The position numbers and the translations under genes are program-made. 64,000 bases of DNA from AP-15 sp963777435 (GTDB lineage: Bacteria > Pseudomonadota > Alphaproteobacteria > ATCC43930 > CGMCC-115725): NCBI GenBank assembly GCA_963777435.1, contig CAVZQT010000002.1, forward strand, positions 992,001 to 1,056,000, in the 5' to 3' direction. The notes below the pieces were generated by a model that saw nothing but the letters and a program-made list of their open reading frames with translations, ran no database searches and was not told the DNA's origin. Numbering within the stretch: the stretch's first letter is position 1; every line of letters starts with the position of its first letter. Positions 1 to 8,827 of the stretch are shown here, in pieces.

Positions 1-109
1 GCGCGCCAAGCGCTAGCTAGGGCACTCGGTCCTGGATAGCCGGCAGGGGCTAACCTCGGAAGTCCGGCGGCAGGGATAGCTTACTCAGCAGGGTATAGCT
101 TGCTCAGAT

Positions 110-199
110 GGATGGGTGGCCGAGCGGTTTAAGGCACCGGTCTTGAAAACCGGCGTGGGTGCAAGCTCACCGTGGGTTCGAATCCCACCCCATCCGCCA
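110..199 (+). tRNA. tRNA-Ser(UGA)
   Basis: The sequence folds as a class II tRNA. The acceptor GGATGGG pairs with CCCATCC, the anticodon loop CTTGAAA carries TGA at 144-146, a long variable arm (GTGGGTGCAAGCTCAC) follows, and the T arm holds GGTTCGAATCC. The 3' CCA is encoded at 197-199. The long variable arm and the anticodon fit serine. Confidence 0.97.
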
Positions 200-525
200 G
201 TCGGGTCCGAATAACACAAACCAGGAAGCCCCACGCTTCCTCTGTAAACGCCGCGACTGCGCATCAGACCAACGGCAACCGCCTGGAACCTGCCCAGACC
301 CGTTCTGCTGCATCGGCAATTCCAATGAGGGCGGTCGCGCAAAGCCAGTTTCCGTCGCGATGTGACGCAGAGGCTCTAAGATGAAGTTGCCAGATCACGC
401 AAACACCCTGTCGCCGGAGCATCCTAGTTGCTATCGTCTCGAATATCGTCGCTTGTCCCATTGAACATTTACCGGTCGCGTTTAAGAGTTCACGACTGGG
501 ATCGAAGCACGCCGGAGTCCTTGAC
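200..525. other. intergenic, no gene seen
   Basis: I see no convincing coding frame, hairpin terminator or RNA gene between the tRNA-Ser 3' end and the stop of the cold-shock gene. Short frames here lack a family resemblance or a ribosome binding site. Confidence 0.5.
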
Positions 526-1149
526 CTAAACCAAGCGTATTTTTCCCACTTCCGGCCCCTTTCGACCCTCGGCGATATCGAAGATCACCCGCTCACCTTG
601 GTTGAGAGCCGTAAGTCCTGACCGTTCGAGCGCGGAGACATGGACAAACACATCCCTGCCATCCCCCTCCAGCGTAATAAAGCCAAATCCCTTCTCGGGG
701 TTGAACCATTTGACCGTGCCGGCCTCCTCAATCGGATTTTCGGAAGACAGGCTGCTCGATCTTTGCTGCAGGGGTTTCGCACGCCCCGCCTGTGGCATGG
801 CGGTGCTGGAATCCACGCTCAGCACTTCGGTAACATGCGGGCCTTTGTGGCCCGGGCCGAGGCGAACTTCGAGCGTCTCGCCCGGCTCTATGATGTTTAT
901 CCCGTTCTGAGCGAGTACGCTGGCGTGGAGAAAGGCGTCGCCCGAGCCATCCGAAAGTTCGATAAACCCGAACCCCTTGTCGGGATTAAACCATTTGACG
1001 ACAGCTTGAACCGCTGGCCCCAAAGGGGCTTCCAAAGGTGCTCGATCAAACTGGGGCCGCGATCCGAAAGAACGAGGCTGTGGGCGGTGAGTGCCGGCGT
1101 CAAAGTCGAAGTCGCGACGACGTGATTGAGGAAAATATTGATCTTTCAC
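526..1149 (-). CDS. two-domain cold-shock protein (CspA family)
   Basis: This 207-residue protein has two cold-shock domains joined by a low-complexity linker. Both carry the RNP1-type motif: VVKWFNPDKGFGFIEL near residue 50 and TVKWFNPEKGFGFITL near residue 143, with FLHAS and FVHVS as the RNP2-like partners. Such proteins bind single-stranded RNA or DNA in the cytoplasm and act as RNA chaperones; duplicated domains are common in alphaproteobacteria. The N-terminal 45 residues are basic and probably disordered. The start is GTG, with AAGGGA just upstream. A 5' leader of more than 100 bases is possible but no thermosensor fold was worked out. The gene stands alone. Confidence 0.93.
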   Translation of the reverse strand: MKDQYFPQSRRRDFDFDAGTHRPQPRSFGSRPQFDRAPLEAPLGPAVQAVVKWFNPDKGFGFIELSDGSGDAFLHASVLAQNGINIIEPGETLEVRLGPGHKGPHVTEVLSVDSSTAMPQAGRAKPLQQRSSSLSSENPIEEAGTVKWFNPEKGFGFITLEGDGRDVFVHVSALERSGLTALNQGERVIFDIAEGRKGPEVGKIRLV

Positions 1150-1508
1150 AGGGTCCCTTCAGGCTGTTGTCCGATCACTTATTGATACCTTTGCGAGTTG
1201 ATTTTCGTTGCTGTGATCGGAGTCTTGGTCAGATACAATCCTGAGCCGGACGAAAGGCATGCTGCCTTTGGTACGCTGTTAGGTGGCTTCGCCGAAGGCT
1301 TGGTCAAGAGCGAGGAACCGCGAAAGCGGCCTAAGGATCGACGGGTTGAAAAGACGAAAGTAGGCATAGCGCAGGCTGGGTAGCGACTGTTTTCGCGGCG
1401 GCCGCCGGCGCAGCCCTGACAGACGTATTCGGGCTTCTGACAGGTGTCGGTGGATCTGGCCATATCGCCCGGACCGGTGTCAGCAGCATTCAACCTGAGT
1501 TCTTGCCC
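1150..1508. other. intergenic, no supported gene
   Basis: The stretch holds the 5' leader and promoter region of the cold-shock gene (minus strand). No frame here resembles a known family. A Cys-rich minus-strand frame at 1179-1493 was considered and left out for lack of a start signal. Confidence 0.4.
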
Positions 1509-2300
1509 TCAGCCGGCGAATGTCGGGCGGCGCTTTTCGAGGAAGGCGTTGACGCCCTCGACAAAATCGTCGCGCGCGGCGCAGGCGGCAAAGTTTTCCG
1601 CTTCGCGGCGCAGTTGCGCGTCGAAGGCGTCGCCGAGGCTGGCCTGGAGCAATCTCTTGGTGCGGGCATAGGCCTCGGCTGGGCCGGCAGCTAGCCTATC
1701 GGCCAGCGCCTCGGCTTCGGCGGTCAACCGGTCGGGCGGAACAACGCGGTTGACAATGCCCAACGCCAACGCGCGCGCCGCGTCAAAGCGCTCGCCGAGC
1801 AGCATCAGTTCGGCGGCGTGCTTGAGGCCGACTATTCCGGGCAACAGCGCGGTCATAGCGCCATCGGGGCTGGTGCCGAGGTGGACATAGCCGCAGGCAA
1901 AAACCGCATTCTCAGCGGAGATCGCCAGATCGGCGGCAAGCACAAAGCTGAGGCCGACCCCGGCCGCGCCGCCCTGGACCGCCGCGACAACCGGTTTTGG
2001 CATATGGCGCAGCCGCACCAACAGCGGATGCAGCGCATCGACGGTCTCGTATATCAGCTTGCGCCGTTCCTGGGGCGGCCGGCGGACCAATTCGCCAAAC
2101 ATCGTAATGTCGCCGCCGGCGCAAAAATTCGTGCCCGCTCCTGATAACAACACGGCCCGAACAGTGCTGTCCTCGGCGGCTTCGCCCGCGGCCGCCGCGA
2201 GGGCGCCGATCGCGTCACGGTCGACTGCATTTAGTAATTCCGGCCGGTTGAGGCGGATTTCCAGCACCGCGCCTCTTCGCTCGACGATCACTTTCGGCAT
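1509..2300 (-). CDS. enoyl-CoA hydratase/isomerase family protein
   Basis: The 263-residue length is that of the crotonase superfamily, whose members hydrate, isomerise or cleave acyl-CoA thioesters in the cytoplasm. The CoA-binding/oxyanion segments are clear: FCAGGDITMF near residues 59-68 and AAVQGGAAGVGLSF near 106-119. At the position where classical hydratases carry the second catalytic Glu the segment reads LGTSPDGAMT, with Asp at residue 146, which is more like isomerase-type members (PaaG group). The exact reaction cannot be assigned. ATG start at 2300; no operon partner is seen. Confidence 0.9.
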   Translation of the reverse strand: MPKVIVERRGAVLEIRLNRPELLNAVDRDAIGALAAAAGEAAEDSTVRAVLLSGAGTNFCAGGDITMFGELVRRPPQERRKLIYETVDALHPLLVRLRHMPKPVVAAVQGGAAGVGLSFVLAADLAISAENAVFACGYVHLGTSPDGAMTALLPGIVGLKHAAELMLLGERFDAARALALGIVNRVVPPDRLTAEAEALADRLAAGPAEAYARTKRLLQASLGDAFDAQLRREAENFAACAARDDFVEGVNAFLEKRRPTFAG

Positions 2301-2544
2301 CGCTCTCTCGCTCTGTCTTAGGCCCGCGCGGGCTCCGATAACATTGAACGGTCATTGGCGCTTTCGAAAGCGGGAACCCGGCGTTCTCATAGTTGCCCTT
2401 TATCATGCCAGCGGCCGTCGCCGAACCGCGGACTTCGTGCTGCGAGATGCGCGGTAGGCCAGACGGCCCGTCAATTTGCAGTGAATTCTAAGGCAGACCT
2501 GTGCCGGCGGTGAACGAGCAACAAAGCGGGAGAGTTCTGCAAAG

Positions 2545-2900
2545 AGCTTGCTGGCGGCGATCATCGACTTCTCGGCGGACGCTATCGTCAGCAAACGCTC
2601 GACGGCACCGTCATCAACTGGAACAAGGCTGCCGAGCGGATTTTGGCTATACCGCGGCCGAAATGAGCTGGCATCCGATCTCGGTGCCGGCCGCACCCGC
2701 CGACGACAACGAAATGCCGCGCATGCTCGACACGCTTGGGCGCCGCGAGCGCTCGAGTATTACGAGACCAAGCGGCGCCGCAAAACGGCGCACTCGTTGA
2801 TGTTGCGCTGACGGTCTCGCCGATCCGCAACGAAGCCGGGCAAATCATCGGCGCTTTGAAGATCGCCCGCGACATCAGGGAAGCCAAACGTGGCACGGTA
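2545..2900 (+). pseudogene. PAS-domain sensor protein remnant
   Basis: Three overlapping frames together encode one PAS domain. Frame one gives AAIIDFSADAIVSK (about 2550-2593), a second gives TVINWNKAAERI and GYTAAEM (about 2605-2664), and a third gives NGALVDVALTVSPIRNEAG and IGALKIARDIREAK (about 2778-2890). At least two single-base deletions separate them, for example in the AERIFGYT-like segment. No kinase, cyclase or regulator output domain follows. It is therefore a fragment of a PAS sensor (probably once a histidine kinase) with no start and no effector. Confidence 0.7.
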
Positions 2901-3200
2901 GCGCTGGTCGAGAGGATAGCTTTGCTGCGCGCTATCTTCTCCCATCTTGGATCCGGGGCGCTGCTCGCTCCAAAAGGCCGTTGAGCTCTGCGCCCGATTT
3001 TTGAGGGTCGCTGCCGCTCCTTCCTGCGCGCCATGGAGTTTGGCGCACTCGCTCACCGCTTCCACTGAACCGATCGCGTCAATCAGGACTGATAGGAATT
3101 CGTGTTCCGAAGCGGTTTCAAGCATGTGGGGCTCCATAGTCCGAGCAATCCACAGATGTGCATTCGCGGTTTGCCAAATCGCAAGGTCTCATGTTTGCGA
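2901..3200. other. intergenic, no gene seen
   Basis: Between the PAS remnant and the stop of glutathione reductase I find no frame with family resemblance and no clear terminator hairpin. Confidence 0.4.
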
Positions 3201-4577
3201 CTACTCTGCCGCGAGTTTGGTGGTGCGGACGACTTTCTCGCGCATCGTGACGAACTCTTCGGCGGCGCTCGGGTGGATGCCAACCGTCTGGTCGAATTGC
3301 TTTTTGGTGGCTCCGCATTTGATCGCGATTGCCAGCCCCTGCACGATCTCGGGAGCGTCGGGGCCGAGCATGTGGCAGCCGACGACCCGGTCACTTCTCA
3401 CATCGACAATGATTTTCATCAGGGTGCGTTCGTCGCGCCCGGAAAGCGTGTTCTTCATCGGGCGGAAGCGTGCGGTGTAGACGTCAATCTCGCCGTATTT
3501 GCGCCGCGCCTCCTCCTCGGTGGGGCCGACGGTGCCGATCGGCGGATTGCTGAACACCGCGGTCGGCACATCGGCGTGGTCCATCTTGATCGGGTTGTCG
3601 TTGAACACCGTTTCGGCGATGGCACGGCCCTCGGCAATCGCGACCGGCGTCAGGTTCAGCCGGTCGGTTGCATCGCCGACCGCGTAGATGTTGGGCACCG
3701 TCGTGCGCTGCCACTCGTCGACGACAATTGCCCCATTATGGTTTAGCTCGACGCCGATCTGACCCAGCCCGAGGCCGCGCGTGTTGGGCCTGCGGCCGGT
3801 CGCATACATCACGAGATCGGCCGAGATCTCCTGGCCGTGCGTCGTGAACAGAGAATAGCCATGCGCGAATTTTTCGATCCGTTCGATCTCCGTGCGGGTA
3901 TGGATCTCGATGCCGCGATTGCGCATCTCCAGTGCCAGGGCGACCCGCAGATCGTCGTCAAAGCCGTAGAGCAATTCTTCGCGCCGGATGATCTCGACAA
4001 CTTCCGACCCAAACCCCCGGAAAATCCCGGCAAATTCGACCGCAATATAACCGCCGCCGACAATCACGATGCGACGCGGCAACTCGGAGAGGTCAAGCGC
4101 TTCATTTGACGAGATCACATGCTCGATGCCGGGAATATCGGGTACGGTTGGATGGCCGCCGACGGCAATCATGATCTTGTCGGCGGTGTAATTGCGGCCC
4201 GCCACCTCGACCGTATGCGGGTCGGTGACGATGGCGCGGCCCTCGATCAATTCGACTTGGCTGTTCTTCAGCATTGTCCGATAGATCTGCTCGAGCCGGT
4301 CCAGCTCCTTGTTTTTGGCGGCGATCAGGCTCGGCCAGTCAAAGCTCGGGACCGGCACATTCCAGCCAAACCCGGCGGCGTCGGCAAAGGCGTCGGCAAA
4401 CTGCGCGCCGTAGACCAACAGCTTTTTCGGCACGCAGCCGCGCAATACACAGGTGCCGCCGACCCGGCTCTCCTCGCAAATCGCGACCCGAGCGCCATAG
4501 CTGCCGGCTCGGCGCGAGCCGGCGACACCGCCGGACCCGGCGCCAATCGTCAACAGGTCGAAATCATACCGCGGCAT
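3201..4577 (-). CDS. gor: glutathione-disulfide reductase
   Basis: A 458-residue class I pyridine nucleotide-disulfide oxidoreductase that uses NADPH to reduce glutathione disulfide in the cytosol. The FAD Rossmann motif GAGSGG lies near residue 12, the redox pair is GGTCVLRGCVPKK (Cys43 and Cys48), the NAD(P)-binding motif is VIVGGGYIAVEFAGI, and the second FAD motif is YAVGDATDRLNLTPVA. The interface HPSAAEE near the C-terminus supplies the catalytic His-Glu pair. The lysine-rich CVPKK segment separates it from dihydrolipoamide and mercuric reductases. I chose the ATG at 4577 (MPRYDFDLL); an upstream in-frame start would add 22 residues that do not fit the family. It is divergent from the next gene. 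Confidence 0.95.
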   Translation of the reverse strand: MPRYDFDLLTIGAGSGGVAGSRRAGSYGARVAICEESRVGGTCVLRGCVPKKLLVYGAQFADAFADAAGFGWNVPVPSFDWPSLIAAKNKELDRLEQIYRTMLKNSQVELIEGRAIVTDPHTVEVAGRNYTADKIMIAVGGHPTVPDIPGIEHVISSNEALDLSELPRRIVIVGGGYIAVEFAGIFRGFGSEVVEIIRREELLYGFDDDLRVALALEMRNRGIEIHTRTEIERIEKFAHGYSLFTTHGQEISADLVMYATGRRPNTRGLGLGQIGVELNHNGAIVVDEWQRTTVPNIYAVGDATDRLNLTPVAIAEGRAIAETVFNDNPIKMDHADVPTAVFSNPPIGTVGPTEEEARRKYGEIDVYTARFRPMKNTLSGRDERTLMKIIVDVRSDRVVGCHMLGPDAPEIVQGLAIAIKCGATKKQFDQTVGIHPSAAEEFVTMREKVVRTTKLAAE

Positions 4578-4768
4578 CTGGCTCACTCCGTCGATTGTGC
4601 GCATCCCGATCTTCTGGTTGTCACAACCGGACCGGCATCGCAAGCTCCCTGCCTGATATCGAGGAGGGACGAGATGGCATCGGATCTAGGCATGGCCCGC
4701 GGATGGCGCCGACGGCCGAAGCCATCAAACTTCTCGACTTTGCCCTGCGCTGAACGGGAGGAAGGATC

Positions 4769-5407
4769 ATGTCGTCAGAAAATCGCGGCATTGCGGTCGA
4801 TCATCACGATTGGCACTCGCCCGACTATGTCGAGGAGTGGATCACCCGCGACCTCACCCGTGACGAGGAGCGCCGGCTGCGTCTGCGGCAAATGCTTGCA
4901 GCGGCGCCCTTTGCGGCCGATGCCGAGATCGCCGTACTCGATGTTGGCGGTGGCTATGGTGTCGTTACCGAGGAAGTCTTGCGCGCCTTCCCGCGTGCGA
5001 TCGTGACGTTGCAGGATTACTCCGCGGCGATGCTCGACCAGGCGCGGCAGCGGCTTGCGACCCACGCCTCGCGGGTAAAATATGCGCTTGCCGATCTTCG
5101 CGATCCGGGCTGGACGGCGGCGGTCGACGGTCCATTCGATCTCGCCGTCTCTGCCATCGCAATCCACAATCTGCGCGATTTGGGCGAGATCGCCGGCAGT
5201 TATCGGGGTATCGCCGCGGTGTTAAAGCCGGGCGGCGTATTTCTCGACTACGACCTGTTCGGATTGATCGGCGGGACCGACGCACAAATGCAGACGATCC
5301 GCGATGCCGGCTTTGCCGCAGTCGACTGCCTCTGGCAGCAGGAGCGGCTGGCGATCATCCGCGCGCGATCCCACCAAGCTCCGCCGATCGCAACGCATAC
5401 GGCTTGA
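4769..5407 (+). CDS. class I SAM-dependent methyltransferase
   Basis: The 212-residue protein has the class I Rossmann methyltransferase core. Motif I is VLDVGGGYG (residues 56-64), the acidic end of strand 2 is LQDYSAAML, motif II/III is KYALADLRDPGW, and the post-motif LKPGGVFLDYD is also present. The substrate is unknown; the sequence resembles small generic methyltransferases (Methyltransf_11/25 type). GGGAGGAAGG lies just before the ATG, so the start is secure. It is transcribed divergently from gor with about 190 bases between them. Confidence 0.9.
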   Translation: MSSENRGIAVDHHDWHSPDYVEEWITRDLTRDEERRLRLRQMLAAAPFAADAEIAVLDVGGGYGVVTEEVLRAFPRAIVTLQDYSAAMLDQARQRLATHASRVKYALADLRDPGWTAAVDGPFDLAVSAIAIHNLRDLGEIAGSYRGIAAVLKPGGVFLDYDLFGLIGGTDAQMQTIRDAGFAAVDCLWQQERLAIIRARSHQAPPIATHTA

Positions 5408-5414
5408 GCACAGC

Positions 5415-5442
5415 GCTCAGGCGTCGTTGCTCAGGCGTCGTT
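5415..5442. repeat. 14-bp tandem duplication
   Basis: GCTCAGGCGTCGTT occurs twice head to tail (5415-5428 and 5429-5442). It overlaps the old stop region of the acyltransferase relic and lies just after the methyltransferase stop. It looks like a small slippage duplication. Confidence 0.85.
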
Positions 5443-6584
5443 GCCCCGAGACGCCGCTTCTCGAATTGGGATTGGGCGGGCTTGTTGGCCGAGCGATATC
5501 GGCGGGACGGGTTTCGCCAGCGACCAAGGTTTTTCGACAGTGAAAAAAAGCGCCGCGCCGACAACCCAGCTCGAGATACGAAAACTCGCGCCATAGCTGC
5601 CCAAAAGAACAGGTCTAGATCATAACTCTCCGCTAACTTCATAACAATTCTCGCGGCTGGAACCACGACGAAACCGTGCACGAGGTAATAGGAATAAGAC
5701 ATGTTGCCGAAGTGCCGCAGCGGCGCCCAAGTTGGCCAGGCTCGAAAAAATTGATTGATTGTCAACGGCGACATAACACACGATCCAGAATCCAAATGCC
5801 AGAAGCAGCGCACCAATCCAGACAGGCGGCAATACCCAGTTATACACAATAAAGGCCGACAAGCCGAGACCAACCCCGAGTCCTCCAGGGACAAGAGGGA
5901 GTTTTGCAGCCTTTGCTTCCGCCAACAACATGCCGGCAAAAAGGCAAAGACCCCGTACTGGCACATTCGGGATGTTCTTAGCTGACAACCCAAGGAACAC
6001 AGCTGCGAACACCAGGATGATGCTGATCCGCGCCGCCCGCCGCAGCCTCGCCAGACCTAAAACCGAAAACAGGAATGTCGCCGTGGCATAGAACCACCAC
6101 TCGTAGCTCAAACTCCAATTCGGAGCTGATATAGGTTCTATTGGCAATAACCCGGGAAGAAAAAGCAGATTTTCTGCTAGGTAAGTCATCGCACTACCAA
6201 AGTCCCCGGGTATTTTAGGAGTAGCACGCCACAAATCGACCACAATCCCGAGCACGACAGAAATGATAAAGGCGGGATAAAGCCTTTGCAATCGCTGACC
6301 CATGAAATCGAAAACGGCGGACGCCTCCGCAACAATATGCCATAGATTAAAAAGCCACTCAGCACAAAAAACAACTCAACACCACAGTTGCCAAAATTTC
6401 TGCCAACTATTGTAATATTTAATGTCAGACCAGAGAGGTGTCCCTATGTGATAAACTGCATGCAATAGTGCTGAATGAATACCAAACTGACAGCAATTGC
6501 CCGCAAACCTTCGAGTGGCAGCATCCTGCCGCTACCGCCAATCTCAAAATCGCTGCCAAAGGACAAAATCTGCCGAAATTTCAT
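5431..6584 (-). pseudogene. acyltransferase-3 family (OafA/YrhL-like) pseudogene
   Basis: Pieces of one acyltransferase-3 membrane protein are spread over several frames. The N-terminal piece MLPLEGLRAIAVSLVFIQHY lies at about 6465-6525, FFVLSGFLIYGILL at about 6330-6372, the middle block with NWSLSYEWWFYA at about 6080-6120, and NMSYSYYLVHGFVVV at about 5660-5705. A C-terminal frame ends at the TGA at 5431. These proteins have about 10 membrane helices and O-acetylate surface sugars. At least three frameshifts split the gene. If they are real, the enzyme is lost. Confidence 0.85.
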
Positions 6585-6918
6585 TCGGGACGTCTCGTAA
6601 AGCCGATGATCAAACGACTTACTACAACACATTAGTCTCTGTTGGGTAAGAAGTCATTGACTGCCGGTCAACGACTAACCGTGAGCTGCGGTCGCCGCCG
6701 CTCGCCAATCGCGTTATCAGGGCTGGCGCGAATAAGCTCCTAGATCCTCTCTGACAAGCCGATCGACAGGATCGGCTTGGTCTTGATGGTCTCGGGGTGG
6801 TAATTCTCACGGTGACAGGGTAACGAGCCGCCGGGCCAGCGGAGAATTCCACAGGTCGTGCTGAACACCGCGTGGCCGCAAGGAAAGCCGGGGCGGCATC
6901 ATGGATGGGAGGAACAGG
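6585..6918. other. intergenic, no gene seen
   Basis: This region separates the acyltransferase relic (minus) from the MFS transporter (plus), so it should hold divergent promoters. I could not pick a reliable -35/-10 pair. One short minus-strand frame is not supported. Confidence 0.4.
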
Positions 6919-8346
6919 ATGGCAATTGCCAGCTCTGATGACTTGTTATCGGTATTCGATCGCTGTCCGCTGCATCGGCGGTATTGGACGGCGTTCTCAC
7001 TGCTCTCGCTGGTCGGGGTCGCCGATTTCTTCGATTTCTTTAGCGTCGGCTTCCTCGTCGCGGTGCTGGGGCCGCGATGGCACCTGGCCTATGGCGAGTC
7101 GGCGATCATCCTGTTGGGTGGCGGCATTGGCGCCATTTTTGGCGCGTTGTGCTGGGGGGCGTTGTCCGACGTTTGGGGCCGCAAGGCGCTGATCGTCAGC
7201 GGCACCTTTATCTGCGCCTTTGGCGCTGCGGCGATCGCGGTTATTCCGGACGGCGCCTGGGCATTGTTCGCGGCGTTGCGCTTTCTCGTTGGCTTTGGGC
7301 TGGGTGGGTCATTTGCGCCAGCGACGACAATGATCGTCGAGATTACGCCAACCCGGCACCGTACTGTGGTCGCCAGCCTGTTTGTGATTTCGGCGACGCT
7401 CGGTGTATTTTTGGCCTCGTCGACAGTGGCTGCGTTGCTCGGCCTGATCGGCTGGCGCGGGATCGCCGCGCTCGGTGTGGTGCCGGCGTTTATCGGTTTG
7501 GGTGTGTTGTTCTTTGTTCCGAAATCGGTACGTTGGCTGATCGCCAAAGGCCGCTATCACGAGGCGCAGGCGACTGTCGCGAACCTGCTGGATCTTCCCC
7601 TTTCCGCAGTGCCATTGCCCAGTATCGTCCCCGTCGCACCGCCGCGCGCTAGCCTGGCCGAGCTTTACTCCCGTCCCGGCTTATTCTGGCTGACCCTCCT
7701 CGCCTGGGGCGGTGCGGCAACTGCGGGCTATGGCATGCTTCTGTGGGGTCCGACCATCGTCGCCCAGCTGATGGCGATATCGGTGCGGCAGGCCGCGCAT
7801 TACTTTGTCTATGTCACCGCCGCCGGGATCGCCGGCAAGTTCCTGTTCTCGTTCTTGGCGCCGGTCCTTGGGCGCCGTCGCTTGGGTCAGGTACACGGTC
7901 TTGGCGTCTTTTTGTGTCTCGGGGCCGCCGCCTATTTTCACTCGACCATCCTCGGCGGCATATCGCTGTTTGTCGTTGCCTTGGCATTGACCGATTTTTT
8001 CAATTCGGGTGGATTTTCGAATCTCGCGCCCTACACGCCGGAAGCCTATGGGGTACGGATGGGGGCGCGCGCGTCGGGTTTGGGGCAAGCGGCTAATGGG
8101 GTCGGCAAGATTGTTGGACCGCTGAGCCTTGCCGTCATCGCTGGAACCAGCAATGTTCTCAAGCCCGCGGCAACCGAGGGGGCGGTTTTTCCCGCGTTTA
8201 TGTTCCTCGCGTTCTGCGGTCTGGCAATCGCGCTGGCTTTCACCTTTCTGGCGCACGAAACGCATGGCAAGGCGGTGCCGCAGGATGCCGAAGTGGTGTC
8301 CCGGGCGCCTCGCGCGGTCGCCGCACCCGGTGCCGGCGCAGATTAA
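6919..8346 (+). CDS. MFS transporter
   Basis: A 475-residue major facilitator of the sugar-porter/aromatic-acid type, with 12 predicted membrane helices in two halves of six. The loop 2-3 signature appears as GALSDVWGRKALI, and an Arg-rich equivalent (LGRRRLG) sits in the second half. Helix 4 carries RFLVGFGLGGSFAPA, typical of the family. The substrate cannot be read from sequence; an organic anion is likely. The ATG at 6919 is preferred over 6901 because GGGAGG at 6907-6912 is ideally placed for it. No co-transcribed enzyme is visible, so it is probably monocistronic. Confidence 0.9.
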   Translation: MAIASSDDLLSVFDRCPLHRRYWTAFSLLSLVGVADFFDFFSVGFLVAVLGPRWHLAYGESAIILLGGGIGAIFGALCWGALSDVWGRKALIVSGTFICAFGAAAIAVIPDGAWALFAALRFLVGFGLGGSFAPATTMIVEITPTRHRTVVASLFVISATLGVFLASSTVAALLGLIGWRGIAALGVVPAFIGLGVLFFVPKSVRWLIAKGRYHEAQATVANLLDLPLSAVPLPSIVPVAPPRASLAELYSRPGLFWLTLLAWGGAATAGYGMLLWGPTIVAQLMAISVRQAAHYFVYVTAAGIAGKFLFSFLAPVLGRRRLGQVHGLGVFLCLGAAAYFHSTILGGISLFVVALALTDFFNSGGFSNLAPYTPEAYGVRMGARASGLGQAANGVGKIVGPLSLAVIAGTSNVLKPAATEGAVFPAFMFLAFCGLAIALAFTFLAHETHGKAVPQDAEVVSRAPRAVAAPGAGAD

Positions 8347-8559
8347 CCAGGCGTGCACGGCCGGCGCAATCGCGGGTGACGGCCGCGCCGCTCCCCGAAG
8401 TTGGCGTGCGAAGTCGTGGCAAATCGTGTCGTGGCGCGCGTTTTGTTACAGTCAGGTTGCGAACACCTAACGCCCTGATGTGATCCTGAAGGCCGCATCG
8501 GCTCGCTGCCCAACGCGAAGCTTGCGGTGCACCGGTCACGGAAGACGAGCGCGGTTCGC

Positions 8560-8727
8560 TCAGTCGAGTTTTTTATCGTCAATCGATTTCTCAGCGCGCT
8601 CGCGTTCACGCCGGTCCTGTTCGCGAACCTTCTTCGTGGTGCCAAAGCGCACCCGGTTTTCGGCTGCTCGCCGATCAGCTTCGGCGCGCTCGCGCTGCTT
8701 CCGGTATTTGTTGAGATTAACGATCAT
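8560..8727 (-). CDS. DUF4169 family small protein
   Basis: A 55-residue, highly charged protein: MIVNLNKYRKQRER at the start, then an Ala/Glu/Arg-rich helical stretch ending KSIDDKKLD. The composition and the N-terminal NLNKYRK motif match DUF4169, a small alphaproteobacterial family of unknown function. A longer reading upstream adds unrelated sequence, so I use the ATG at 8727. It lies downstream of, and on the same strand as, the glgX region's neighbours but separated by about 100 bases; no operon link is obvious. Confidence 0.75.
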   Translation of the reverse strand: MIVNLNKYRKQRERAEADRRAAENRVRFGTTKKVREQDRRERERAEKSIDDKKLD

Positions 8728-8827
8728 CGTGTCTGACAATTCTATGTGCACCGCTTCATACCCGAGACGGCGACGCCGGTGAAGGGTGCGCCCCGCCGCA
8801 CCCGCGGGTTTCACGGGAGTGCGCCGG

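Noticed and set aside
1179..1493. Cys-containing 104-residue minus-strand frame
   Set aside because: No ribosome binding site, no family resemblance, and no codon pattern that stands out.
4119..5006. 295-residue plus-strand frame over the start of gor
   Set aside because: It is antisense to the well-supported glutathione reductase and then runs into another frame of the methyltransferase; no family resemblance.
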